This document shows, piece by piece, positions 48,795 to 58,428 of a stretch of DNA of 64,000 bases. The notes below the pieces were generated by a model. The model saw only the letters and a program-made list of their open reading frames with translations. It was not told the origin of the DNA and did no database searches. The DNA comes from Bordetella parapertussis (GTDB taxonomy: Bacteria; Acidobacteriota; Terriglobia; Bryobacterales; Bryobacteraceae): contig CALQCC020000005.1 of assembly GCA_943328975.2 (NCBI GenBank), forward strand, positions 62,001 to 126,000. Reading direction: 5' to 3'. The position numbers and the translations under genes are program-made. Numbering within the stretch: position 1 is the first letter of the stretch; each line of letters opens with the position of its first letter.

Positions 48795-49789
48795 TCGATC
48801 TACGTAGCGACACCGTCACCAAACCCACGCCCACCATGCGCCGAGCCATGGCCGATGCCGAAGTCGGCGACGACGTCTATCGCGAAGACCCCACCGTCAA
48901 CGCCCTCGAAGCCCGCGCCGCCGAGATCCTCGGCAAGCCAGCAGCCATCTTCGTCCCCACCGGCAGCATGGGCAACGCCATCGCCATCAAGCTCCACACC
49001 CATCACGGCCAGGAAGTCATCTGCGATGACCGAGCCCACATCCTTGACTGGGAACTAGCCATGACCGCATGGTTCTCCGGTTGCCTCGCCCGCCCCGTCC
49101 CCACGCGCGACGGCATCTTAAACTGGTCCGCCATCGAACCCGCCATCAAGAACCCCGGAGGCTTCAACGCCCCCACCGCGATGGTCAACCTGGAACATCC
49201 CCACAACATGGGAGGCGGCACGCTCTACGCCATCGAAGCCATCGACGAAATCGCAACCCGAGCCCACGCCCGTAACCTGAAGGTCCACATGGACGGCGCA
49301 AGACTCTTCAACGCCGTAGCAAGAAGCGGCCTCACCCCCGCGCGCATCGTCGCGAACGTGGACACAGTAATGACCTGCCTCTCGAAAGGTTTAGGAGCCC
49401 CCGTAGGATCACTGCTCGCCGGCCCCGCCGACCTGATCGCGCAAGCCCGCATCCATCGCAAACAACTAGGCGGCGGCATGCGCCAAGCCGGAATCCTCGC
49501 CGCCGCTGGACTAGTGGCGCTAGAAGAATCCCCCCAGCGCATGTTCGACGACCACGCCAACGCGCGCCTCCTAGCCGAAGCCGTCGGCCTCGATCCCGCG
49601 ACGATCCAAACCAACATCGTCATCTTCGAAATCAAAACCGCCCCAGCGCAATTCATCGCAGCGCTGAAAGCCGAAGGCATCCTAGCCAGCGCGATCGGTG
49701 GCCAACGCGTCCGCCTAGTCACCCACTACGACGTCTCCCGAGCCGACTGCGACCGCGCCGCGAACATTCTCCGACAGCAGCTCGCTTGA
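48791..49789 (+). CDS. ltaE: low-specificity L-threonine aldolase
   Basis: A 332-residue PLP enzyme: '[19 protein letters not shown]', '[16 protein letters not shown]', '[15 protein letters not shown]' and the PLP lysine in '[17 protein letters not shown]'. It cleaves threonine or allo-threonine to glycine and acetaldehyde. ATG 48791 overlaps the hemW stop by 4 bases, so the genes are coupled; the longer frame from 48212 is the antiparallel reading inside hemW and is not real. Confidence 0.9.
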   Translation: MIDLRSDTVTKPTPTMRRAMADAEVGDDVYREDPTVNALEARAAEILGKPAAIFVPTGSMGNAIAIKLHTHHGQEVICDDRAHILDWELAMTAWFSGCLARPVPTRDGILNWSAIEPAIKNPGGFNAPTAMVNLEHPHNMGGGTLYAIEAIDEIATRAHARNLKVHMDGARLFNAVARSGLTPARIVANVDTVMTCLSKGLGAPVGSLLAGPADLIAQARIHRKQLGGGMRQAGILAAAGLVALEESPQRMFDDHANARLLAEAVGLDPATIQTNIVIFEIKTAPAQFIAALKAEGILASAIGGQRVRLVTHYDVSRADCDRAANILRQQLA

Positions 49790-49812
49790 TGGTGTATAAC
49801 ATCGTCATACCC

Positions 49813-50820
49813 ATGACGACCTCAAGACTGCTGCTAGCCTTCGCCACCGCCGCGATCGCGCTCGCCCAAGGCCCACGCAATTTCGACGCCGAAATCCGCG
49901 CCGCGCAGCAAGCCGCCAAGACCGCCGCCGGCACCGAATTCCTCGGAGCCTTGGTGCGCACCTGCTTCCTCCCCCAAACCGGCGGCGAAGACACCTCCGA
50001 CAGGCTCCCCAACTACATCAACAATCCCGCCGCCGCCCCAGCGCGCGACACCTGGTTCGCCGAGCCCGCGAAGGTCTACGACAACCTCTACTTCGTCGGC
50101 GGCAAGCAGCATTCTTCGTGGGCCCTCAACACCCCCGAAGGCATCATCCTGATCGACACCATCTTCCCCTACAACTCCGAGGAACTCATCGAAGGCGGCC
50201 TCCGCAAAGTCGGCCTCGACCCCAAGAACATCAGGTACGTAATCGTCTCCCACGCCCACGCCGACCACATCGGCGGCGCTGAGATGCTGCAGAAAAAGTA
50301 CAACGCGCAAATCGTCATGGGAGCCCCCGATTGGGACAGCGTCGCCAGCTACCCGAACCGCTTCAAGAGCATGGCCCCCAAACGCAACATCGTCGCCACC
50401 GACGGCATGAAGATCACGCTCGGCGGCGCGACCGTCAACATCTGGCTCACCCCCGGCCACACCCCCGGAACGCTCTCCTACACCTTCACCGTGCTCGACC
50501 GCGGCAAGCCCGTCAACGTCGCCTACTCCGGCGGCACCGCCTTCAACTTCGTCAACAACACCCCCGACCCCGGCATCCGCAACTTCCAAACCTACATCGA
50601 TTCGCAAAAGCACATGGCCGAAAAATCCATCGGAGCGACAGTGATCCTCTCCAATCACTCCGAGTTCGACAACGCCGTCGACAAGAACCGCATGCTAGCC
50701 GGACGCGGCGACGGCCCGCATCCCTATGACGTCGGACCCGCCGGAGTCCAGCGCTACTTCCAAGTCCTCTCCAACTGCGCCCGAGCCGCCCAGTTCGCAC
50801 TCGAACGTCAACCTCGATGA
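49813..50820 (+). CDS. secreted metallo-beta-lactamase-fold hydrolase, subclass B3-like
   Basis: A 335-residue protein with a signal peptide (MTTSRLLLAFATAAIALAQ). The zinc site H-x-H-x-D-H is in 'VIVSHAHADHIGGA', the third-strand histidine in 'LTPGHTPGTLSY' and the later histidine in 'VILSNHSEFDN', the set found in subclass B3 enzymes. About 60 extra residues before the domain ('AAQQAAKTAAGTEFLGALVR') distinguish it from clinical B3 lactamases. Beta-lactam hydrolysis is possible but quorum-signal or other ester hydrolysis is equally open. The stop overlaps the next ATG by 4 bases. Confidence 0.82.
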   Translation: MTTSRLLLAFATAAIALAQGPRNFDAEIRAAQQAAKTAAGTEFLGALVRTCFLPQTGGEDTSDRLPNYINNPAAAPARDTWFAEPAKVYDNLYFVGGKQHSSWALNTPEGIILIDTIFPYNSEELIEGGLRKVGLDPKNIRYVIVSHAHADHIGGAEMLQKKYNAQIVMGAPDWDSVASYPNRFKSMAPKRNIVATDGMKITLGGATVNIWLTPGHTPGTLSYTFTVLDRGKPVNVAYSGGTAFNFVNNTPDPGIRNFQTYIDSQKHMAEKSIGATVILSNHSEFDNAVDKNRMLAGRGDGPHPYDVGPAGVQRYFQVLSNCARAAQFALERQPR

Positions 50821-51626
50821 CGCTCTATTCCGATCTCGCGTTATCCAGACGCCTGGAGCGAACTGAGGGAACCGCCTGCGCCCGCTTCGCCGAGGCTCGC
50901 CGCCGCGTGTACCCGGACAAGAATTCAGAATGGATCGAATCCGCCGGAGCCATCGCCGTCTTCGATGGAGCCGATTCCCCCACCACCCAATCTTTCGGGC
51001 TTGGCCTCTTCGAGGAACTCACGCCGGCCAAGCTCGACGCCGTCGAGCGCTTCTTCCTCGAACGCGGCGCTCCCGTGAACCACGAAGTCAGCCCTCTCGC
51101 CGGACTCGCCACGCTCGACCTGCTCTGCTCCCGCAACTACCGCCCCGTCGAACTCAGCAGTGTGCTGTATCGCCTTGTTGACCGCCCGCAGCCTGCACCC
51201 GAATCCAGCGCAACGGCTCGCGAAATCCGACCCGGCGAAGCCCCCCTGTGGGGCGAAATCAGCGCCCAGGCTTGGGCGAACGAATACCCCGACCTGTTGG
51301 AATTCCTCCGCGAGGCCTCCGCCATCGCCGCCGTCCGGGAACACAGCCCGAGCTTCATCGCCGAACTCGACGGCCAACCCGGCGCGGCCGGTTCGTTGTG
51401 TTTGCATGAAGGCGTCGCCTTGCTTGGCGGTTCGGCCACTCTACCCGCGATGCGCCGCCGTGGTCTGCAATCTGCGTTAGTCGAAGCTCGCCTCCTCTAC
51501 GCCTTCGACCACAAGTGTGACCTCGCGATGATGGTCGCTGAAACAGGCAGCAACTCTCAACGCAACGCCGAGCGGCGCGGCTTCAAGATCGCCTACACGC
51601 GTACGAAGTGGCGTCTACTTCAGTAG
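50817..51626 (+). CDS. GNAT family N-acetyltransferase
   Basis: A 269-residue protein. The acetyl-CoA-binding motif is 'LPAMRRRGLQSALVEARLLY' and the end 'GSNSQRNAERRGFKIAYTRT' is the usual GNAT beta6-beta7 region. The N-terminal half (about 1-125) resembles a second, degenerate GNAT domain ('RFAEARRRVYPDKNSEWIES'), as in tandem-GNAT proteins. Its substrate is unknown. It is translationally coupled to the lactamase-fold gene, so it could modify the same compound (inference). Confidence 0.78.
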   Translation: MTLYSDLALSRRLERTEGTACARFAEARRRVYPDKNSEWIESAGAIAVFDGADSPTTQSFGLGLFEELTPAKLDAVERFFLERGAPVNHEVSPLAGLATLDLLCSRNYRPVELSSVLYRLVDRPQPAPESSATAREIRPGEAPLWGEISAQAWANEYPDLLEFLREASAIAAVREHSPSFIAELDGQPGAAGSLCLHEGVALLGGSATLPAMRRRGLQSALVEARLLYAFDHKCDLAMMVAETGSNSQRNAERRGFKIAYTRTKWRLLQ

Positions 51627-51715
51627 CGCGGTCCGCCCGCCGCCCGAACCGTCCCGCTCACCCGATATAGCGGCCCACTCACAAGATTCTACGACCGAAT
51701 AACCCGCCGAGGCCA

Positions 51716-51727
51716 AATACTGGTCGC
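51716..51727 (+). promoter_or_regulatory. -10-like hexamer 6 bases before receptor ATG
   Basis: AATACT (51716-51721), GGTCGC, then ATG 51728. No ribosome site is visible, unlike the other receptor genes of the window. Confidence 0.4.
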
Positions 51728-54208
51728 ATGAGACTTCTGTGCGTTGCGCTATTGCTGTGTGCCGCGGCTTTCGCCCAAACCGTCGGCAACGCCGGCACCG
51801 TCGAAGGCACCGTCACCGACCCCACCGGAGCCGCCCTCCCCAACGCCGCCGTGACCATGCTCAACCGCGTCAGCAACTATCACCAAGAGACCACCACCGA
51901 CGCCGCAGGCGTCTTCCGCTTCACCAACGTCCCGCCCAACCCCTATCACTTGGAAGTAGCCGCGCCCAACTTCGCCACAGCAGAGCAGGACGTCGAGGTC
52001 CGCACGCGCGTCCCCATCCTGTTGATGAAGATTCAACTCGAAGTCGCAGGCACCCGCCAGTCTGTCACCGTCGAAGCTGCAGGCGCGGACTTGCTGGAGA
52101 ACGTCCCCTACGCGCACAACGACGTCAGCATCGCCAATCTCGCCAAGCTCCCGATGACGTCCCCAGGCTCCGGCATGAGCGACGCCATCATCCTCAGCAG
52201 CGGAGCCGTCGTCGCCGATTCCAACGGCTTCTTCCATCCCCTCGGCGATCACGCGCAAACCAGCTTCTCGCTCGACGGCCAGCCCATCAGCGATCAACAA
52301 AGCAAGAACTTCTCCACCCAGATCCCCTTGAACGCCATCCAATCGATGGAACTGATCTCCGGCGCGCCCCCCGCCGACTATGGCGATAAGACCAGCCTCA
52401 TCGTCAACGCCGTCACACGTTCCGGTCTCGGTCAAAAACCGAACGGCAGCTTCCTCGCGCAACAAGGTTCGTTCGGCACCTATGCCGAAGAGGCCACGTT
52501 CGGAGCCGGTGGAGCCAAGCTCGGAAACTTCATCGCGATCAACTCGCTCCGCTCCGGCCGCTTTCTCGACACGCCCGAATTCACGCCCCTCCACGCCATC
52601 GGCAACAACGTGACTGTCTTCGATCACTTCGACTTCCACCCCACCGGCGCCGACGCGTTCCACCTCAACCTTTCTGGAGCCCGCAACTGGTTCCAGATCC
52701 CCAACACTTACGATCAGCCCAATCAAGACCAACGCCAGAAAGCCCAGACCTTCAACATCGCCCCCGGCTATCAACGCATCATCGGCTTGAAGACCGTCCT
52801 CAACATCAACCCCTTCGTCCGCACCGATTCGGTCAACTACTACCCCAGCCGCGATCCCTTCGCCGACACGCCCGCGACTCTGGGACAACATCGAACGCTG
52901 ACCAATTGGGGAGCGAAAGCCGATCTATCTATCGCGACCGGACGCCATAACCTCCGCCTCGGAACACAATTGATGCAAACCCGCCTGAACGAAAGCTTCA
53001 CCTTCGGCGTCACCGACCCAACGTTCGTCGATCCCGTCGAATCCCCCGGCCTGCTGCCCTACGATCTTACGCGCGGTGGCAAGCTACTCAACTTCTCCGG
53101 CAAAGCCAACATCAATCAATACGCGTTCTTCATTCAGGACTCCATGAAGTTCGGCAACCTCATGCTGCAAACCGGTCTCCGTGCAGACGTCTATCACGGC
53201 ATCGCCCACGCCTCCAGCCTGCAACCCCGCCTCGGCGTGTCTTACTTGATACCCACCACCGGCACCGTCCTGCGAACCTCCTACTCGCGCACGTTTGAAA
53301 CGCCCTATAACGAGAACTTGATTCTCTCCAGCTCCACCGGAGTCGGTGGCCTCGCAGCCAATGCTTTCGGCGCCGCCAGCGTCCCACTCAAACCCGGCAA
53401 CCGCAACCAATACAACGCGGGCCTGGAACAGAGCTTCGGACGCTACGTCGTCGCCAGCGCCGACTACTTCTGGAAGTTCACCACCAACGCCTACGACTTC
53501 GGCAATCTCTTCAACACCCCCATCGCCTTCCCCGTTGCGTTGAAAAAATCGAAACTCGATGGCGTCGCCGTGCGCATCGGCAGCACCACCATCCGCGGCT
53601 TCCAGTGGTACACCACCATGGGCCACACCCGAGCGCGCTACTTTGGACCGCAAACCGGCGGCCTGGTCTTCAACAACGATCTGGGCGACGCATCGGTCTT
53701 CCGCATCGACCACGACCAAGCCTTCCAGCAGACCACCAATCTCCACTACCAACTCGGCAAGGCCGGACCCTGGATCTCCTTTACATGGCGCTACGACAGC
53801 GGCCTGGCCTCCGGAGCCGTGAACACCCTTGACGACGCACTCGCCCTAACCGGAGCCCAACAATCCGCCATCGGCTTCTCCTGCGGCAACGCGTACCCGA
53901 CACTGAATACCCCGCTCACCGCCGCGCAGTGCAACGCGTCCAACTTCACCGCCACTCGCTTTCGCTTCGCCAACGGCACCACCCCCGACTACGACCACGA
54001 CCCCGCCCGCGTAGCCCCCCGCAACGTCTTCGACATGGGCGCCGGCACCGATAACCTCTTTCACAAGGACCACTTCAAAACCACCCTGCGCCTAACCGCC
54101 ACCAACCTCACCAACAAAGCCGCGCTCTACAATTTCCTCTCCACCTTCAGCGGCACCCACTTCGTCCAGCCGAGGGCCTATCAAGCCGCCCTCGGCTTCG
54201 TATTCTGA
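51728..54208 (+). CDS. TonB-dependent receptor with carboxypeptidase-regulatory-like domain, shorter type
   Basis: An 826-residue outer-membrane protein. Signal peptide (about 1-17), regulatory-like domain ('GTVEGTVTDPTGAALPNAAV', 'FRFTNVPPNPYHLEVAAPNF'), plug ('QTSFSLDGQPISDQQSKNFS', 'DYGDKTSLIVNAVTRSG') and barrel ending in 'RAYQAALGFVF'. The plug ('NAIQSMELISGAPPADYGDK') is closer to classical TonB receptors than that of the three Oar-like giants here. Ligand unknown. Codons are strongly C-ending, as in neighbours. Confidence 0.83.
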   Translation: MRLLCVALLLCAAAFAQTVGNAGTVEGTVTDPTGAALPNAAVTMLNRVSNYHQETTTDAAGVFRFTNVPPNPYHLEVAAPNFATAEQDVEVRTRVPILLMKIQLEVAGTRQSVTVEAAGADLLENVPYAHNDVSIANLAKLPMTSPGSGMSDAIILSSGAVVADSNGFFHPLGDHAQTSFSLDGQPISDQQSKNFSTQIPLNAIQSMELISGAPPADYGDKTSLIVNAVTRSGLGQKPNGSFLAQQGSFGTYAEEATFGAGGAKLGNFIAINSLRSGRFLDTPEFTPLHAIGNNVTVFDHFDFHPTGADAFHLNLSGARNWFQIPNTYDQPNQDQRQKAQTFNIAPGYQRIIGLKTVLNINPFVRTDSVNYYPSRDPFADTPATLGQHRTLTNWGAKADLSIATGRHNLRLGTQLMQTRLNESFTFGVTDPTFVDPVESPGLLPYDLTRGGKLLNFSGKANINQYAFFIQDSMKFGNLMLQTGLRADVYHGIAHASSLQPRLGVSYLIPTTGTVLRTSYSRTFETPYNENLILSSSTGVGGLAANAFGAASVPLKPGNRNQYNAGLEQSFGRYVVASADYFWKFTTNAYDFGNLFNTPIAFPVALKKSKLDGVAVRIGSTTIRGFQWYTTMGHTRARYFGPQTGGLVFNNDLGDASVFRIDHDQAFQQTTNLHYQLGKAGPWISFTWRYDSGLASGAVNTLDDALALTGAQQSAIGFSCGNAYPTLNTPLTAAQCNASNFTATRFRFANGTTPDYDHDPARVAPRNVFDMGAGTDNLFHKDHFKTTLRLTATNLTNKAALYNFLSTFSGTHFVQPRAYQAALGFVF

Positions 54209-54218
54209 CCCCCCAGTG

Positions 54219-54261
54219 AGGCAGGCACTCCTGCCTGCAGCCGCCTATCAGGCAGGCACTC
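54219..54261. repeat. AGGCAGGCACTC direct repeat with hairpin
   Basis: AGGCAGGCACTC occurs at 54219-54230 and 54250-54261. The first copy also forms a hairpin GCAGGCA-CTCC-TGCCTGC (54221-54238). It lies just after the receptor stop codon and may end transcription without a U-tract or be a dispersed intergenic repeat. The rest of 54209-54311 shows nothing else. Confidence 0.5.
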
Positions 54262-54311
54262 AAACCCCTCGATCAAATCCCCAAACCTCAGTGACCATCG
54301 AGAGGGGGGGA

Positions 54312-54340
54312 TTGACACCCACCTGCGTTTTCAGTATATT
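54312..54340 (+). promoter_or_regulatory. strong sigma-70 promoter of the large receptor gene
   Basis: TTGACA (54312-54317) and TATATT (54335-54340) are 17 bases apart, almost consensus. The leader would be about 90 bases. Confidence 0.8.
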
Positions 54341-54436
54341 TACCCGGATTCTCTAGCAGTCTGAAGCGAGGGCCCAAGGCTGCATCTCCTTGCCCCCTGG
54401 CTTCATGCCTAGCCTATTTGAATGAGGAGGGGAACA

Positions 54437-57400
54437 GTGTACTTTCGCGCACAGATTCTTTTGATTACCCTGGCGACCGCTTTGACCTACGGGCAAACGG
54501 CGCGCGCCGTGCTAACCGGCGTCGTGACAGATCAGACCGGAGCCGCATTGCCCGACACCACTGTCGTGGCCCTGCACGTCGACAGCGGCTTTACCGCCAC
54601 CGGAAACACGTCGGACACAGGCAACTACTCGATTTCCCAGTTGCTGGTGGGCCGCTATGAGATCACGGTGGAAAGGCCGGGCTTCAAGACCTTTCACCGC
54701 GACGGTCTTGTTCTGGGCGCGGCGCAGTCTCAGCGCTTGGACGTCATCATGGAAGTCGGCACAGCCTCCGAGTCCGTCACCGTCACCGCGGAATCGTCGC
54801 TCCTCAAGACCGAGAGCGGAACCCTGACCCACAACATTACCCCCGCGCAGATTCAAGCTCTGCCCCTGCTGCCCGTAGGCGGCTTCATTCGGGATCCCTT
54901 CGCCATGGTGCAGACGATGCCGGGTGTGGTTTACACCGTGCCTCCGCCGGGCAGCTTGGCCGGACCCACCATGCGCGTGAACGGCTTGGCCGGCACAACC
55001 AACCAGTACCGCCTGGACGGCGAAGTGCTCGGGAACATAGCCGCAGCCGCCATCACCACACGTACCCAGCCTAGCCCGGACGCGATCGAAGAAGTCGCCG
55101 TCCAGACCAGCAACTTCGCCGCCGAGTTTGGCTCCGTCTCCGGAGCTCTGTTCAACATCACTCTCAAGTCCGGCACCAACCAAATTCACGGCACCGCGTA
55201 TGACTACACGGTCAACGAAGTCCTGAACGCCAACGACCCCACGGTGGGCGCCAAGAACCGCGTACGCCGCCACGATTACGGGTTCAACGTGGGCGGACCC
55301 GTCAAGATCCCCCACCTGTACAACGGCACCAACAAGACCTTCTTCTTCGCCAACTGGGAGCAGTTCCGCGACGTCCAACGGCAGCTGACCGGCTTCGTCA
55401 TCCCCACCGTGCCCACGCAAGCCTACCGCGACGGTAATTACGGCGGCTTGTTCGCAGCCTCCGGCAACGTCAACTTGCGCATGGCCGCTGTTGCGGGAGG
55501 AGCAGCCGCGCACGACTATTTGGATCCGCTGGGCGCCGCCGCCCGCTTGGGCACCGTATACGACCCCAGATCCACCCGGCAGGTGACCTGCAATACTGCC
55601 GTGTCTATCGATTGCGGCACCAATGGAACACTCATCAACGTCCGCACCGCGTTCCCCGGTAATGTGGTTCCCACCACCCTGCTGGACCCCATCTCGCTGG
55701 CGATCCAGAACAAATACATCCCCTTGCCCTCTGGCCCAGGAGCGGACGCCGGTTCGCTGATCAACAACTACTACAAGCCGTTCAAGACCTGGCGCACCAC
55801 CCGCACCCCGGCCTTGAAGTTCGACCACAACCTTTCCACCAAGGGACGCGTTTCGGTCACCTACACCGAGAATCATACGCAGTCTCCGGTGCAGGCCCTC
55901 GGCGGCTTGGCGGAAGGCTTCGATTCGGTCATCAGCACCAACCGGGGAACTTACGAAAGTTCGCCGACGTATCGTGCGAATTTCGACTACACACTCCGCC
56001 CCACCGTGAACCTGCATCTGGGCGCCGGCTGGTCGGAGTTTAACTTCGCCGACAATGCGCTCATTACCGACTACAATCCCCAGGCGGACATCGGCCTGAA
56101 GGGTGCCACGTTGAACCGCAACTTCCCCCGCATCGGTGCCACCTTCGTCAGCACCCCGCCCATCGGCGGCATGAATGCCATGGGTCCCAGCCCGCAAGGC
56201 TCCTCGCCGGAGAAGCGCCCGTCGGGAACCGCCAGCGTCACCTGGGTTAAGGACAACCACACCTTCAAGTTCGGAGGTGACTTCCGCCAGGACATGCTGA
56301 CCACGCGGACCTTCACCAATACCGCCGGCAACTTGGTGTTCGCCGGCAACGGCGCCACCTGGCAATCTTCTTTGCTGGGCATCTCGGGCTTTACCGGAAA
56401 CACCAACCTGGGCTTTGACTACGCAAACTTCCTCCTGGGCAGCGTGCGTAGCATGACGCTGGGCACCCCCGTCGGCTACCGCAGATCCAAGCAGCAATGG
56501 GGCACGTATGCTCAAGATACGTGGCGCGCCCGCCGCAACCTGACCATCGACCTCGGGCTTCGCTGGGACTACGGAACCTACACCAAAGAAGACTACGGGC
56601 GCGTCGCGAACCTGAGCCTGACGGAGCCCAACTCCTCGGCCGGCGGGCATCCCGGAGCTCTGATTTACGAAGCCACCTGCAAGTGCAACTTCGCCAAGAA
56701 TTATCCCTTCGGCATCGGTCCGCGCGTAGGTGTGTCTTACACTCTCGATAGCCGCACCGTGATTCGCGGTGGCTTCGGCCTCACCTACGGTTCCACCGGG
56801 ACTGTCGCCGGAACCGCGCAGAACAACGCGGTAACGGCCAACGTGCAGGACGGCGAAGAGTCCTTCAAGCTGCGCGACGGCTACCCCACCGCCTTGCAGC
56901 CGCAGTGGCCCGTCTACAGCGCGTCGCTCGGCCATGCCAACGGCGCGGTGATCGGCACGTTGGCCAACCTCGTGGACCGCAATGCCGGCCGCCCGGAACG
57001 GGTCTTCCAGTGGAACATGAGCATTCAGCGCGAGATCAGCCGCAACTTAGTCGTGGAACTTTCCTACGCGGCCAATCGCGCCGTGTGGCTGCCTTCCAGC
57101 ACCGCGGCTGGGAACACCATGCTGGACTTCAACGCCATTTCCCCGGCCGACCTGTCCCGCTACGGTTTCACCATCGGCAACCTGGACGATGCCACCATTC
57201 TGAACCAGCGCTTCAATCTACTGAACACGGCGCAGCGGTCCACGCTGGCCGCCCGCGGCGTAAGTTTGCCGTACAGCAGCTTCCCTGTTACCGGGACCTC
57301 GGCACAGACCGTGCTCCAATCGCTAAAGCCCTACCCGCAGTACAGCAACGCGATCAGCCCGGTCGCGCCGCTGGGCAAGTCGTGGTACGACTCGCTTCAA

Positions 57401-58234
57401 CTGACCGTAACCAAGCGCTACTCCAACGGCCTGCAGGTGAACGCCAACTACACTTTCTCGAAGAACCTGCAGCAGCTAAGCGCCTTCGACGTCTTCAACC
57501 GCGCCAACGGCAAAGACATCGTCCCAACCAATCCGCCCCAGATCCTGCGCCTGTCCTTCCTGTATGAACTGCAGCGTCCCTCGGCGGACATCCCCGTGCT
57601 TGGCAATCGCTGGGTCCGCGAGGCCATCGGCGGATGGGGGCTGTCGGCCTCCCTGTTCTACCAGTCGGGCACCTACCTGAGTCGCCCGCTCGCCGGCTCC
57701 GCCAACCCCATCAGCCGCTGGCTGGGACGCGGCCCCGGTGGCGCGAATCTCAAAAAGAACGCCGACGGCAGCTACATGAGCCCCTGGTCGACCGACTGGG
57801 TGGATAACTCCGGCACACGCCGTACCGATCCCCTCGACATCAACTGCCACTGCTTCGATCCGGAAAAGACCATCGTGCTCAATCCCAACGCCTGGGAAGC
57901 GGTGCCCGATGGCCAGTGGGCCGCCCAGACCCAGACACTGCCGGACTTCCGCAGGGCGCGCACCCCGAACGAAGCGGCCAACGTGGCTCGCACCTTCCGC
58001 TTCGGCCGGGAATCTCGCTACAGCTTGCAGATCCGCGTGGAGTTCCAGAACATCTTCAACCGGAGCTTCCTGCCGGTCCCGCAGATCGCCGGTCTGAACT
58101 TCACCAATCCGACCTACACGAAGTCCACCGACGGACGCTACACGTCCGGCTTCGGCACCTTCGGCAACCTGCGTACCGCGAACCAGCTAGGCGTCCCCCG
58201 CGCCGGCCAGTTCATCGCCCGCTTCTCGTTCTAA
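54437..58234 (+). CDS. Oar-like TonB-dependent receptor with carboxypeptidase-regulatory-like domain
   Basis: About 1265 residues from GTG 54437, which has the strong ribosome site GAGGAGGGG at proper distance; ATG 54422 lies before that site and is unlikely. Signal peptide ('AQILLITLATALTYGQ'), regulatory-like domain ('VLTGVVTDQTGAALPDTTVV'), linker 'LLKTESGTLTHNI', plug ('YRLDGEVLGNIAAAAIT', 'VQTSNFAAEFGSVSGALFN') and barrel ending in 'RAGQFIARFSF'. Closest in plan to the receptors at 35126 and 21288. A strong promoter and a terminator flank it, so it is a single-gene unit. Ligand unknown. Confidence 0.86.
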   Translation: MYFRAQILLITLATALTYGQTARAVLTGVVTDQTGAALPDTTVVALHVDSGFTATGNTSDTGNYSISQLLVGRYEITVERPGFKTFHRDGLVLGAAQSQRLDVIMEVGTASESVTVTAESSLLKTESGTLTHNITPAQIQALPLLPVGGFIRDPFAMVQTMPGVVYTVPPPGSLAGPTMRVNGLAGTTNQYRLDGEVLGNIAAAAITTRTQPSPDAIEEVAVQTSNFAAEFGSVSGALFNITLKSGTNQIHGTAYDYTVNEVLNANDPTVGAKNRVRRHDYGFNVGGPVKIPHLYNGTNKTFFFANWEQFRDVQRQLTGFVIPTVPTQAYRDGNYGGLFAASGNVNLRMAAVAGGAAAHDYLDPLGAAARLGTVYDPRSTRQVTCNTAVSIDCGTNGTLINVRTAFPGNVVPTTLLDPISLAIQNKYIPLPSGPGADAGSLINNYYKPFKTWRTTRTPALKFDHNLSTKGRVSVTYTENHTQSPVQALGGLAEGFDSVISTNRGTYESSPTYRANFDYTLRPTVNLHLGAGWSEFNFADNALITDYNPQADIGLKGATLNRNFPRIGATFVSTPPIGGMNAMGPSPQGSSPEKRPSGTASVTWVKDNHTFKFGGDFRQDMLTTRTFTNTAGNLVFAGNGATWQSSLLGISGFTGNTNLGFDYANFLLGSVRSMTLGTPVGYRRSKQQWGTYAQDTWRARRNLTIDLGLRWDYGTYTKEDYGRVANLSLTEPNSSAGGHPGALIYEATCKCNFAKNYPFGIGPRVGVSYTLDSRTVIRGGFGLTYGSTGTVAGTAQNNAVTANVQDGEESFKLRDGYPTALQPQWPVYSASLGHANGAVIGTLANLVDRNAGRPERVFQWNMSIQREISRNLVVELSYAANRAVWLPSSTAAGNTMLDFNAISPADLSRYGFTIGNLDDATILNQRFNLLNTAQRSTLAARGVSLPYSSFPVTGTSAQTVLQSLKPYPQYSNAISPVAPLGKSWYDSLQLTVTKRYSNGLQVNANYTFSKNLQQLSAFDVFNRANGKDIVPTNPPQILRLSFLYELQRPSADIPVLGNRWVREAIGGWGLSASLFYQSGTYLSRPLAGSANPISRWLGRGPGGANLKKNADGSYMSPWSTDWVDNSGTRRTDPLDINCHCFDPEKTIVLNPNAWEAVPDGQWAAQTQTLPDFRRARTPNEAANVARTFRFGRESRYSLQIRVEFQNIFNRSFLPVPQIAGLNFTNPTYTKSTDGRYTSGFGTFGNLRTANQLGVPRAGQFIARFSF

Positions 58235-58259
58235 GAACGGGCGCAACACGCGCAATTCA

Positions 58260-58299
58260 GGCCGCAAGCACACACCGGTGTCCTTGCGGCCTTTTTGTT
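58260..58299 (+). terminator. intrinsic terminator after the receptor gene
   Basis: GGCCGCAAG (58260-58268) pairs with CTTGCGGCC (58283-58291), with an inner palindrome ACACCGGTGT, followed by TTTTTGTTG. It lies 25 bases after the receptor stop. The remaining bases to 58428 show nothing further. Confidence 0.9.
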
Positions 58300-58428
58300 G
58301 TACTTCCGATACGACCATTTGTCGTACTAACTTTGATCAAGTCGGATTAAACACCACCCCCTCAAGCACATCCCCCCGCACCCGATCATTCTCCCCGCCC
58401 GCCCACGCTACCCTCCGCGCGAGGACAC

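Noticed and set aside
54219-54261. CRISPR-like short direct repeats
   Set aside because: Only two copies 19 bases apart with no spacer series and no cas genes; better seen as an intergenic repeat with a hairpin.
54512-56935. An 807-codon minus-strand frame opposite the large receptor gene
   Set aside because: It is rich in Gly, Val and Arg without domain features and mirrors the codon bias of the receptor gene; the receptor has signal peptide, domains, promoter and terminator.
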